A stretch of 41,287 bases of DNA from an uncultured Prevotellaceae bacterium. GTDB taxonomy: Bacteria > Bacteroidota > Bacteroidia > Bacteroidales > Bacteroidaceae. The DNA lies in the NCBI GenBank assembly GCA_902799905.1, contig CADCCB010000036.1, positions 1 to 41,287 of the forward strand. The letters are read 5' to 3'. The notes under the pieces are model-generated. The model made no database searches and was not told where the DNA came from. It saw nothing but the letters and a program-made list of their open reading frames with translations. The position numbers were made by a program, and so were the translations under genes. Below are positions 1 to 6,444 of this stretch, in pieces; the first letter of the stretch is position 1; each line of letters opens with the position of its first letter.

Positions 1-65
1 AGGTCTTCCACAAACTCGCTCTTCGCTCAGAAGAGTATCATCATCTGTTCTGCACTATTGCGCTG

Positions 66-96
66 CAAAGATAATCAATAATCACAAGATAACAAA
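66..96 (-). promoter_or_regulatory. Bacteroidetes-type promoter reading off the left edge
   Basis: On the minus strand a TATCTTTG -7 element lies at 66-73 and a TTTG -33 element at 93-96, with 19 bases between them. This matches the TTTG-N19-TAnnTTTG consensus. It would drive a leftward gene outside the window, divergent from the toxin-antitoxin pair. No gene on that strand can be recognised in bases 1-65. Confidence 0.55.
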
Positions 97-145
97 GAAA
101 ATCGAAAGAAAAATCCTAAAAATCAGAAAAAAATAGCGATATTCT

Positions 146-175
146 TTTGAATTTCAAAACTATTTCGTAAATTTG
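146..175 (+). promoter_or_regulatory. Promoter of the higBA-like pair
   Basis: TTTG at 146-149 and TAAATTTG at 168-175 are separated by 18 bases, a good Bacteroidetes sigma match. Only eight bases separate the -7 element from the toxin ATG at 184, so the transcript would be leaderless or nearly so. Toxin-antitoxin promoters are usually autorepressed by the antitoxin; no clear operator palindrome was recognised here. Confidence 0.7.
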
Positions 176-183
176 CACCCAAT

Positions 184-483
184 ATGAGGATAGTATCACA
201 TAGACGATTAGTTGAGTTCTATAGTTCAGAAGGACATGGAGACGCTCAGGCTGCACTTGAACGATGGTATAACATCGCAGAAAAGGCAGAGTGGAAGAAC
301 CTGTCGGATATAAAGGCTGACTTCCCTACAACAGACTACGTTGAAAATCAACATTATGTCTTTGACATTAGGGGCAACAAATATCGACTAGTTGTGGTTG
401 TAAAGTTCACAATCGGGCATTTTTTCATCCGATTTGTGGGTACTCATAGTGAATATGATAAGATAGATGTTTCAACGATATAA
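184..483 (+). CDS. higB: HigB-family toxin (mRNA interferase) of a type II toxin-antitoxin pair
   Basis: A 99-residue protein typical of the RelE-like HigB_toxin family (about 95-100 residues). Family signatures are visible: W28 in the ERWYN segment, W37 in AEWKN, the DIKADFP stretch, the central FDIRGNKYRLVV core and the C-terminal RFVGTHSEYDKI block. Members of this family cleave mRNA, usually on the ribosome, when the antitoxin is degraded. The gene lies 16 bases upstream of an XRE-type antitoxin gene, the reversed toxin-first order characteristic of higBA. It appears full length. Function is inferred from family resemblance. Confidence 0.9.
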   Translation: MRIVSHRRLVEFYSSEGHGDAQAALERWYNIAEKAEWKNLSDIKADFPTTDYVENQHYVFDIRGNKYRLVVVVKFTIGHFFIRFVGTHSEYDKIDVSTI

Positions 484-499
484 TATAGGAGGTACAGAT

Positions 500-862
500 A
501 TGGCAAAGATTACGAAAGAACAATATGAATTCGCATTGGCACGAATAGAGGAACTGTTGCCGATGGTGGATGACAACACGCCTGCCAACGACCGTAATGC
601 CGTGGAGTTGACAATGATGTCGGATGTTGTCATTGACTATGAGAAAGAACACTATCCCATAGGTAAACCTACCGTAGCCCAGTTGATACAGCTTTCCTTG
701 GACGAGAAGAATATGAGCCAGAAGCAGTTGGCCATAGAGATTGGAGTCAGTCCTTCTAGAATCAGTGACTATGTTTCTGGCAGGGCTGAGCCTACGCTGA
801 AAATAGCCCGTTTGCTTTGTGTCACCTTGGGGATAACGCCAGCAGCTATGCTTGGTTGTTAA
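500..862 (+). CDS. higA: HigA-type antitoxin with XRE helix-turn-helix
   Basis: A 120-residue antitoxin. The start at 500 is chosen over an in-frame ATG at 467 because a strong ribosome binding site (AGGAGG, 487-492) sits seven bases before it, and the earlier start would overlap the toxin gene. The N-terminal half (YEFALARIEELLPMVDD and on) is the region expected to bind HigB. The C-terminal half is a Cro/CI-type helix-turn-helix (MSQKQLAIEIGVSPSRISDY, about residues 72-91) expected to bind the operon promoter. The strong Shine-Dalgarno, rare in this window, would favour antitoxin over toxin synthesis. Confidence 0.9.
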   Translation: MAKITKEQYEFALARIEELLPMVDDNTPANDRNAVELTMMSDVVIDYEKEHYPIGKPTVAQLIQLSLDEKNMSQKQLAIEIGVSPSRISDYVSGRAEPTLKIARLLCVTLGITPAAMLGC

Positions 863-980
863 TCTATTTATTCTGTAACAAAAAGGGAAAGAAATACGAT
901 TATGAACGTTCAAATATCTACAGCCTCGTAATGTTTAACCGAGACGGCATGAGACAGCAATCCGTGTCGCCTCATAACAT

Positions 981-1238
981 TTACGAGACAATGAGCAGAA
1001 GTATGATCTCCTCGTCTGTCATGTCCCAGTCGTTGGTCAATATACAACGGTATGTGTACTCGCCGTCGAAGAGGTCTAGTTGCTCGCCCTTCTGCTTGCG
1101 CTGCCGCTGCACGACGAGGCGACAATGCTTTACGTCCTGGAAACTCTCGAAGGGCATGTCGATGGTATTCAACTTCACCAACATCGGCCATAAGGAGAGC
1201 CTCGCCGTACAAAACACGAAATGGCGCGTGCGTGTGTT
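981..1238 (-). pseudogene. Remnant of an IS1380/IS4-like DDE transposase
   Basis: On the minus strand an open stretch without a credible start reads through LVVQRQRKQKGEQLDLFDG and EYTYRCILTNDWDMTDEEI. This resembles the C-terminal catalytic region of IS1380-type transposases common in Bacteroidales, just before the conserved FYN..RG helix. Stop codons close it on both sides (TAG upstream at about 1239-1241). Both the N-terminal part and the downstream C-terminal helix are missing. No terminal inverted repeats or target duplication were found, so this is a decayed scrap. The family assignment rests on remembered motifs. Confidence 0.55.
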
Positions 1239-1349
1239 CTATGGGTTGCGATTGTAATCTGGGGGCGTGCAGATGTACTAAAAAAAGGTAAAAGTGAAAA
1301 CGAAAAGTAAAAAATGCTTTTACTCACTACGTATTTCGGAAAATCTTTG

Positions 1350-1357
1350 TAATTTTG
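1350..1357 (+). promoter_or_regulatory. -7 promoter element upstream of ftsY
   Basis: TAATTTTG fits TAnnTTTG, 23 bases before the ftsY ATG. A convincing TTTG -33 box at the expected distance is not visible. As the only good match upstream of the long plus-strand run, it is a candidate start for the ftsY-rimO-HU-moxR-bat transcription unit. Confidence 0.5.
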
Positions 1358-1380
1358 CAGTTTGAAATACGTATTCGAAT

Positions 1381-2346
1381 ATGGGATTGTTTGATTTTTT
1401 TAGTAAGAAGAAGAAAGAGGAGACACTGGACAAAGGCTTGGAAAAGACCAAGACCAGCGTGTTCGACAAACTGGCTCGTGCCATTGCAGGCAAGTCGAAG
1501 GTCGACGATGACGTGCTGGACAACCTTGAGGAAGTGCTGATTACCAGCGATGTTGGTGTGGACACCACGCTGAAAATCATTGAGCGCATAGAAGAGCGCG
1601 TAGCACGCGACAAGTATGTCTCCACCAGTGAATTGAACGGCATCCTCCGCGAGGAGATTGCCGCCCTGTTGGCAGAGAACAACTCAGAGGATAACGCCGA
1701 CTGGGATCTGCCCGCAGACCATAAGCCATACGTCATTCTCGTCGTAGGCGTGAACGGCGTAGGCAAGACTACGACGATCGGCAAACTGGCCTGGCAGTTC
1801 AAGCAGGCAGGCAAGAAGGTCTGTCTGGGTGCTGCCGATACCTTCCGTGCCGCTGCCGTGGAGCAGTTGTGCATCTGGGGCGAGCGCGTTGGCGTGCCCG
1901 TGGTGAAGCAGCAGATGGGTGCCGATCCCGCATCCGTGGCCTTCGACACCCTGCAAAGTGCCAAAGCCAACGGCGTAGACGTGGTGCTGATTGATACGGC
2001 AGGCCGTCTGCACAACAAGGTGGGCCTGATGAACGAGTTGAAGAAGATCAAGGACGTGATGAAAAAGGTGCTGCCCGAGGCTCCCGACGAGGTGATGCTG
2101 GTATTGGACGGCTCTACCGGTCAGAACGCCTTCGAGCAGGCCAAGCAGTTTGCTGCCGTCACGCAGATCACCTCGCTGGCCATCACCAAACTGGACGGTA
2201 CAGCCAAGGGTGGGGTAGTCATCGGCATCAGCGACCAGTTGAAGGTGCCCGTGAAGTATATCGGACTTGGCGAGGGCATGGAAGACCTGCAACTATTTGA
2301 CAGGAAGGAATTCGTGGATTCGCTGTTTAAAGGGAAAAGTGAATAG
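1381..2346 (+). CDS. ftsY: Signal recognition particle receptor FtsY
   Basis: The SRP-receptor GTPase docks ribosome-SRP complexes at the SecYEG translocon for cotranslational insertion of inner-membrane proteins. The 321-residue protein has a short charged N-terminus, an N domain of four helices (about 25-105) and the NG-type GTPase: G1 GVNGVGKTT at about 123, DTFRAAAVEQL at about 153, G3 DTAGR at about 205 and G4 TKLDGTAKGG at about 269. It lacks the long acidic A domain of the E. coli protein, which is usual for Bacteroidetes. It is the first gene of a run continuing 31 bases later into rimO; the spacer carries copies of a GTGAATA repeat. Confidence 0.97.
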   Translation: MGLFDFFSKKKKEETLDKGLEKTKTSVFDKLARAIAGKSKVDDDVLDNLEEVLITSDVGVDTTLKIIERIEERVARDKYVSTSELNGILREEIAALLAENNSEDNADWDLPADHKPYVILVVGVNGVGKTTTIGKLAWQFKQAGKKVCLGAADTFRAAAVEQLCIWGERVGVPVVKQQMGADPASVAFDTLQSAKANGVDVVLIDTAGRLHNKVGLMNELKKIKDVMKKVLPEAPDEVMLVLDGSTGQNAFEQAKQFAAVTQITSLAITKLDGTAKGGVVIGISDQLKVPVKYIGLGEGMEDLQLFDRKEFVDSLFKGKSE

Positions 2347-2377
2347 TGAATAGTGAAAAATTTGCTACCGCACAGCC

Positions 2378-3751
2378 ATGAATAAGCCGACGATAGACTT
2401 TATTTCGCTCGGATGCTCGAAGAATCTCGTTGACAGCGAGACGCTGATGGGACTCTTCGAGGCCCACGGCTTCCATGTGACCCACGACAGCGACTCGCCA
2501 GAGGGTGAGATCGTGGTCATCAACACCTGCGGCTTCATCGCCGATGCTAAGGAGGAAAGCATTAACACCATCCTGGAATTCGTACAGCGCAAGCAGCAGG
2601 GACTGGTGGAGCGCATCTATGTCATGGGATGCCTCTCAGAGCGCTACCTGGCTGACCTCGAGGCCGAGATTCCAGAGGTAGACGGATGGTATGGGAAGTT
2701 CAACTACAAGGAACTGCTTTCTGACATTGCAAATGAGAAATTAGCAATGAGAAATGAGAAATGTAAATGTAAAAATGAAGAAATGACGGAGGCGACAGCC
2801 CATTCCTCATTCATCATTCATCATTCCTCATTTGAGCGAAAGCTCACCACCCCCAGCCACTATGCCTACATCAAAATATCGGAGGGCTGCGACCGCCACT
2901 GCGCCTACTGCGCCATACCGCTGATTACTGGCCGTCACCAGAGCCGGCCGATGGAAGAGATACTCGACGAGGTGCGCGCGTTGACGGGCAAAGGCGTGAA
3001 GGAGTTTCAGGTCATCGCACAGGAACTGACCTACTACGGCATCGACCTCTATGGTGAGCAACGCATAGCACAGTTGATAGAGCAGATGGCCGACATAGAA
3101 GGCGTGGAGTGGATCAGGTTGCACTATGCCTATCCGACCCACTTCCCCTGGGACCTGCTCAGGGTGATGCGCGAAAAGCCCAACGTGTGCCGCTATCTTG
3201 ACATCGCCCTGCAGCACATCAGTGACCACATGCTCACACAGATGCGTCGGCATATCACCAAGCAGGAGACCATGGAACTCATCGAGCGCCTGCGCCGAGA
3301 AGTGCCTGGCATCCACCTGCGCACCACGCTGATGGTGGGATTCCCTGGCGAGACGGAGGAGGACTACAATGAACTTGTTGATTTCGTGAAGTGGGCCCGA
3401 TTCGAGCGTATGGGCGCTTTTGCCTACAGCGAGGAAGAGGGCACCTATTCGGCCGAGCACTATGACGACGATGTGCCTGAGGAAGTGAAGCAGAAGAGGC
3501 TGGACAAACTGATGCGCATACAGCAGAACATCAGTGCCGACATAGAAGCCGCCAAGATTGGACAGACCCTGCGTGTCATCATCGACCGCACGGAGGGTGA
3601 CTATTACATCGGTCGCACAGAATTCTGCTCGCCGGAGGTTGACCCCGAGGTTCTCATCCCGCTGGCAGAAGGCCCGTTGACGGTAGGACAGTTCTATGAC
3701 GTGCATATCACCGATGCCGACGAGTTTGACATATACGGAGAAATCATATAA
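2378..3751 (+). CDS. rimO: Ribosomal protein S12 methylthiotransferase RimO
   Basis: A radical-SAM enzyme with two iron-sulfur clusters that adds a methylthio group to the conserved aspartate of ribosomal protein S12. The N-terminal UPF0004 domain shows the three cluster cysteines C13 (SLGCSKN), C51 (NTCGF) and C85 (MGCLSE). The radical-SAM CxxxCxxC is C171-C175-C178 in SEGCDRHCAYC. A C-terminal TRAM-type domain follows from about 390. At 457 residues it is somewhat long for the family. The excess is a hydrophilic linker at about residues 119-152, encoded by an imperfect inverted repeat, between the two domains. Frame and catalytic motifs are intact. Confidence 0.95.
   Translation: MNKPTIDFISLGCSKNLVDSETLMGLFEAHGFHVTHDSDSPEGEIVVINTCGFIADAKEESINTILEFVQRKQQGLVERIYVMGCLSERYLADLEAEIPEVDGWYGKFNYKELLSDIANEKLAMRNEKCKCKNEEMTEATAHSSFIIHHSSFERKLTTPSHYAYIKISEGCDRHCAYCAIPLITGRHQSRPMEEILDEVRALTGKGVKEFQVIAQELTYYGIDLYGEQRIAQLIEQMADIEGVEWIRLHYAYPTHFPWDLLRVMREKPNVCRYLDIALQHISDHMLTQMRRHITKQETMELIERLRREVPGIHLRTTLMVGFPGETEEDYNELVDFVKWARFERMGAFAYSEEEGTYSAEHYDDDVPEEVKQKRLDKLMRIQQNISADIEAAKIGQTLRVIIDRTEGDYYIGRTEFCSPEVDPEVLIPLAEGPLTVGQFYDVHITDADEFDIYGEII
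2730..2833. repeat. Imperfect inverted repeat inside rimO
   Basis: The left arm (2730-2763) is built of AAATGAG/AAATGAGAA units. The right arm (2801-2833) is built of TTCCTCATTCATCATT units. The reverse complement of the right arm resembles the left arm along its length, with about 37 bases between. The element is translated in frame as an extra linker before the radical-SAM domain. Similar simple-sequence units occur at gene junctions in this window. Confidence 0.6.
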
Positions 3752-3772
3752 AAACAAATAAATGCTCAAGAA

Positions 3773-4060
3773 ATGAACAACAAGGAGTTTATCAGCGCAC
3801 TGGCTCAGCGAACCGGACTGAAAGCCACGAAAGTGCAGAAGATGACCAACGAGATGATTGCCGCCATGGGCGAATGCTTCATGGAGGGCAACGACATCCA
3901 GTTGGTGAACTTCGGCACCTTTGAACTGAGAAAGAAAATGGAACGAGTGATGGTCAACCCCAATACCGGCCAACGGATGCTGGTACCACCAAAACTGGTG
4001 CTTACCTTCAAGCCCCACCCAGGATGGAAAGACTCAATTAAAAATAAAGGTAACGAGTGA
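3773..4060 (+). CDS. HU-family DNA-binding protein
   Basis: A 95-residue HU/IHF-fold protein. It starts NNKEFISALAQRTGLKATK, the usual HU helical N-terminus, followed by the dimerisation helix and the VNFGTFELRKKMERVMVNPNTG segment. That segment is the beta arm, including the proline-containing tip that intercalates into DNA, and it ends with VLTFKPHPG. It would bind and bend DNA as a dimer. It sits 21 bases after rimO, and its TGA overlaps the ATG of the next HU-type gene by one base (TGATG), implying translational coupling and possibly heterodimer formation. The last residues (NKGNE) are encoded by a 13-base repeat also found at the end of the next gene. Confidence 0.92.
   Translation: MNNKEFISALAQRTGLKATKVQKMTNEMIAAMGECFMEGNDIQLVNFGTFELRKKMERVMVNPNTGQRMLVPPKLVLTFKPHPGWKDSIKNKGNE
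4044..4056 (+). repeat. 13-base repeat, copy 1, end of first HU gene
   Basis: ATAAAGGTAACGA encodes the terminal Lys-Gly-Asn-Glu of the first HU protein. The same 13 bases occur twice in tandem at 5318-5343. Confidence 0.75.
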
Positions 4061-5334
4061 TGGAAAAGTCAGAAAAGAAATATATGGATGACCTGGCAGC
4101 CATTCTGGCTTCCAAATGGGACATCACGAAGAAAGAGGCTCAGCAGTTCCTCACTGATTTCATAGAAACAGTAAAGGAAGGTGTCAATGCCGACGGTCAG
4201 TTGAAGATCAAAGGCCTGGGCACGTTCAAGGTGATAGGTGTAGATGCACGCGAGAGTGTCAACGTCAATACGGGTGAACGTGTGCTCATTGAGAGTCATC
4301 AGAAACTGACGTTCACGCCTGATGCCTTGATGAAGGAACTGGTCAACAAACCCTTCAGTCATTTTGAGACCGTAGTGCTCAACGACGGTGTGGACTTCCC
4401 CAACGAGCCAGAGGACACAGAAGACACAGAGGGCACAGAGGAGACAGAGAACACAGAGACGACAGAGGCTCCAATAGTAGAAACTCCCACAGAGACTCAA
4501 GAGGTTGTTGCTGAAGAACCACAAGAGCCTCAAGAACCAGAAGAGGTTGTGTCTGAGCCAGAAGAGATTGAGGAACCGCAAGAACCAGAAGAACCTCAAA
4601 AGCCAGAAGAGCCACAAGAGGTTGTGTCTGAGCCTGAAGAGCCCCAAGAGCCAGAAGAGCCACAAGAGGAAGTTTCTGAGCCAGTGGAACCTCAGGAAGT
4701 TCTCGCCGAGCCGAAGAGCGAGGAGGAGGTCATTTCAGAAAAGGTTCAGCCTGTTGCCCCCTTAGTATCGGAGCCTGTCGAAGAACAGGAGAAGTCGTCC
4801 AAGGGACTGCTTTGGCTCCTGCTGGCCTTGCTTGCATGCGGACTGTCGTTTGGTGCCGGCTACTGGCTGGGTGGTCAGAACAAGGCAGAGGCAACCGCCG
4901 CCGAAGAGACCACCGTTGCCGAAGAGGCTACCGTCACCGACAATCCTGTAGCGGAAGAAGCAACCGCTACGGATAGCATTAATCAGGAAGTTGCTGTGGC
5001 TGACAAAGACACGATTGCTCAACCCGAAGTGACCAAACCGGTAGAGCCAAAGGCTGCGACAGGCGAGCAAGAATGGCAGAAATACGACGCTATGGATCAG
5101 CGCATCCGATTGGGATACTATGCCATCGTTGGTCTTGACCGTGAAGTGGAGGCCAAGGAGGGTGAGACTCTTGCCCGTCTGAGCCGTCGAATCCTGGGAC
5201 CCGACATGGTGTGCTACGTGGAGGCATACAACGGCATGAAGGCTTCCGATGTGCTGACTGCCGGACAGATCATCAAGATTCCCAAACTGGTCAGCAAGAA
5301 AAAAGCGAAGGAAATGAATAAAGGTAACGAATAA
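4060..5334 (+). CDS. Membrane-anchored HU-domain protein with C-terminal LysM-like domain
   Basis: 424 residues. Residues about 8-98 are a second HU fold (LKIKGLGTFKVIGVDARESV then NVNTGERVLI). Residues about 108-235 are a Glu/Pro/Gln-rich low-complexity linker of EEPQEPEE-type repeats. A single hydrophobic segment (about 249-269, GLLWLLLALLACGLSFGAGY) is preceded by KSSK. A second acidic Thr/Ala/Glu linker follows, and residues about 352-415 form a LysM-like module (VEAKEGETLARLSRRILG then AGQIIKIPKL). The apparent topology is HU in the cytoplasm and LysM in the periplasm. ATG at 4060 is preferred to the overlapping GTG at 4057 because of the TGATG coupling. A DNA-to-peptidoglycan tether is an inference from architecture; the LysM call is by motif only. 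Confidence 0.85.
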   Translation: MEKSEKKYMDDLAAILASKWDITKKEAQQFLTDFIETVKEGVNADGQLKIKGLGTFKVIGVDARESVNVNTGERVLIESHQKLTFTPDALMKELVNKPFSHFETVVLNDGVDFPNEPEDTEDTEGTEETENTETTEAPIVETPTETQEVVAEEPQEPQEPEEVVSEPEEIEEPQEPEEPQKPEEPQEVVSEPEEPQEPEEPQEEVSEPVEPQEVLAEPKSEEEVISEKVQPVAPLVSEPVEEQEKSSKGLLWLLLALLACGLSFGAGYWLGGQNKAEATAAEETTVAEEATVTDNPVAEEATATDSINQEVAVADKDTIAQPEVTKPVEPKAATGEQEWQKYDAMDQRIRLGYYAIVGLDREVEAKEGETLARLSRRILGPDMVCYVEAYNGMKASDVLTAGQIIKIPKLVSKKKAKEMNKGNE

Positions 5335-5343
5335 AGGTAACGA
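5318..5343 (+). repeat. Tandem 13-base repeat, copies 2 and 3, end of the HU/LysM gene
   Basis: Two perfect ATAAAGGTAACGA copies (5318-5330 and 5331-5343) span the stop codon. The first encodes the same Lys-Gly-Asn-Glu tail as in the upstream HU gene; the second is mostly downstream of the stop. It looks like a gene-end repeat that has replaced or extended the C-termini of both proteins. Confidence 0.75.
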
Positions 5344-5368
5344 ATAAATAACACACATATTTTATATT

Positions 5369-6364
5369 ATGGCAGAAAACATTGATATCCGCGAACTCAA
5401 CATACGGATTGAACAACAAAGCGCCTTTGTCACCAATCTGGTGACGGGCATGGACCGCGTGATTGTCGGTCAGAAACATTTGGTGGACTCATTGCTTATT
5501 GGTCTGCTCAGTGATGGTAACATTTTGCTCGAAGGTGTTCCTGGTCTGGCTAAGACACTGGCCATCAAGACCCTTTCACAACTCATCGACGCACAGTACA
5601 GTCGCATACAGTTCACCCCGGACCTTCTCCCTGCCGACGTGACAGGTACGATGATCTATTCACAGAAGGACGAGCGTTTCCTCACGAAGAAAGGCCCCGT
5701 ATTTGCCAACTTCGTACTGGCTGATGAGATCAACCGTGCCCCAGCCAAGGTGCAGAGCGCACTGCTGGAGGCCATGCAGGAGAAGCAGGTAACCATCGGC
5801 AGCGAGACCTTCAACCTGCCTACGCCCTTCCTGGTGATGGCTACGCAGAACCCCATCGAGCAGGAAGGCACCTATCCGCTTCCGGAAGCACAGGTGGACC
5901 GTTTCATGCTGAAGGTCGTCATCGACTATCCCTCGCTGGATGAGGAGAAGAAGATTATCCGCGAAAACATTGGAGGCGGACTGCCCAAGGTGACGCCCGT
6001 TACCACTGCAGAGGAGATTCTGAAAGCCCGTGAGGTGGTGCGCGAGGTCTATATCGACGAGAAGATCGAGCAGTACATTGCCGACATCGTCTTCGCCACA
6101 CGCTATCCTGACCGCTATGGTCTGAAGGAGATGAAGGACCTGATCTCGTTCGGTGGCTCACCCCGTGCCTCTATCAACCTGGCCAAGGCTGCACGTGCCT
6201 ATGCCTTCATCAAGCGTCGCGGCTACGTGGTGCCTGAGGATGTGCGTGCCGTGGCACACGATGTGCTCCGCCACCGTATCGGACTGACCTACGAAGCAGA
6301 AGCCTCGAACGTGACCAGCGAGGAAATCGTCAGTAAGATTATCAACAAGGTGGAGGTGCCCTAA
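5369..6364 (+). CDS. moxR: MoxR-family AAA+ ATPase
   Basis: A 331-residue MoxR-type ATPase. These act as chaperone-like ATPases together with vWA-domain proteins encoded beside them. Walker A is GVPGLAKT (56-63) and Walker B is LADEIN (about 116-121). The sensor-1 region reads MATQNPIEQEGTYPLPEAQ, and the family's FGGSPRA sensor-2 arginine motif and a C-terminal lid follow. Full length. It is the first gene of the Bat cluster and lies 34 bases after the HU/LysM gene; a 9-base tandem repeat fills the gap to the DUF58 gene. Its substrates are unknown. Confidence 0.96.
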   Translation: MAENIDIRELNIRIEQQSAFVTNLVTGMDRVIVGQKHLVDSLLIGLLSDGNILLEGVPGLAKTLAIKTLSQLIDAQYSRIQFTPDLLPADVTGTMIYSQKDERFLTKKGPVFANFVLADEINRAPAKVQSALLEAMQEKQVTIGSETFNLPTPFLVMATQNPIEQEGTYPLPEAQVDRFMLKVVIDYPSLDEEKKIIRENIGGGLPKVTPVTTAEEILKAREVVREVYIDEKIEQYIADIVFATRYPDRYGLKEMKDLISFGGSPRASINLAKAARAYAFIKRRGYVVPEDVRAVAHDVLRHRIGLTYEAEASNVTSEEIVSKIINKVEVP

Positions 6365-6441
6365 ACTAGTAGGACTAGTATGACTAGTATGACTAGTAAG
6401 ACTAGTAGAACTAGTAGGACTAGTAGAACTAGTATGACTAG
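6365..6441 (+). repeat. 9-base tandem repeat between moxR and the DUF58 gene
   Basis: Eight full units of ACTAGTAnn (ACTAGTAGG, ACTAGTATG twice, ACTAGTAAG, ACTAGTAGA, ACTAGTAGG, ACTAGTAGA, ACTAGTATG) and a partial ACTAG start right after the moxR TAA and end four bases before the next ATG. The array occupies the whole 80-base spacer of a cotranscribed pair. The core ACTAGT is itself palindromic. Confidence 0.95.
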
Positions 6442-6444
6442 ATT

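Noticed and set aside
425-913. Minus-strand frame of 162 codons across the toxin-antitoxin pair
   Set aside because: It is the antisense of higB and higA, which match known families, and has no promoter or protein resemblance.
925-987. Inverted repeat CTCGTAATGTTT / AACATTTACGAG near the transposase scrap
   Set aside because: The match is imperfect and short, does not flank the transposase fragment as terminal repeats should, and may be chance.
4400-4760. Tandem repeats in the second HU-type gene considered as a mobile repeat
   Set aside because: The GAAGAGCCACAAGAG-type repeats keep one reading frame with biased Glu/Pro/Gln coding and fit a protein linker. They are explained by coding low complexity.
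6365-6441. Possible CRISPR array
   Set aside because: The repeats are 9 bases and contiguous with no spacers, and no cas genes are present.
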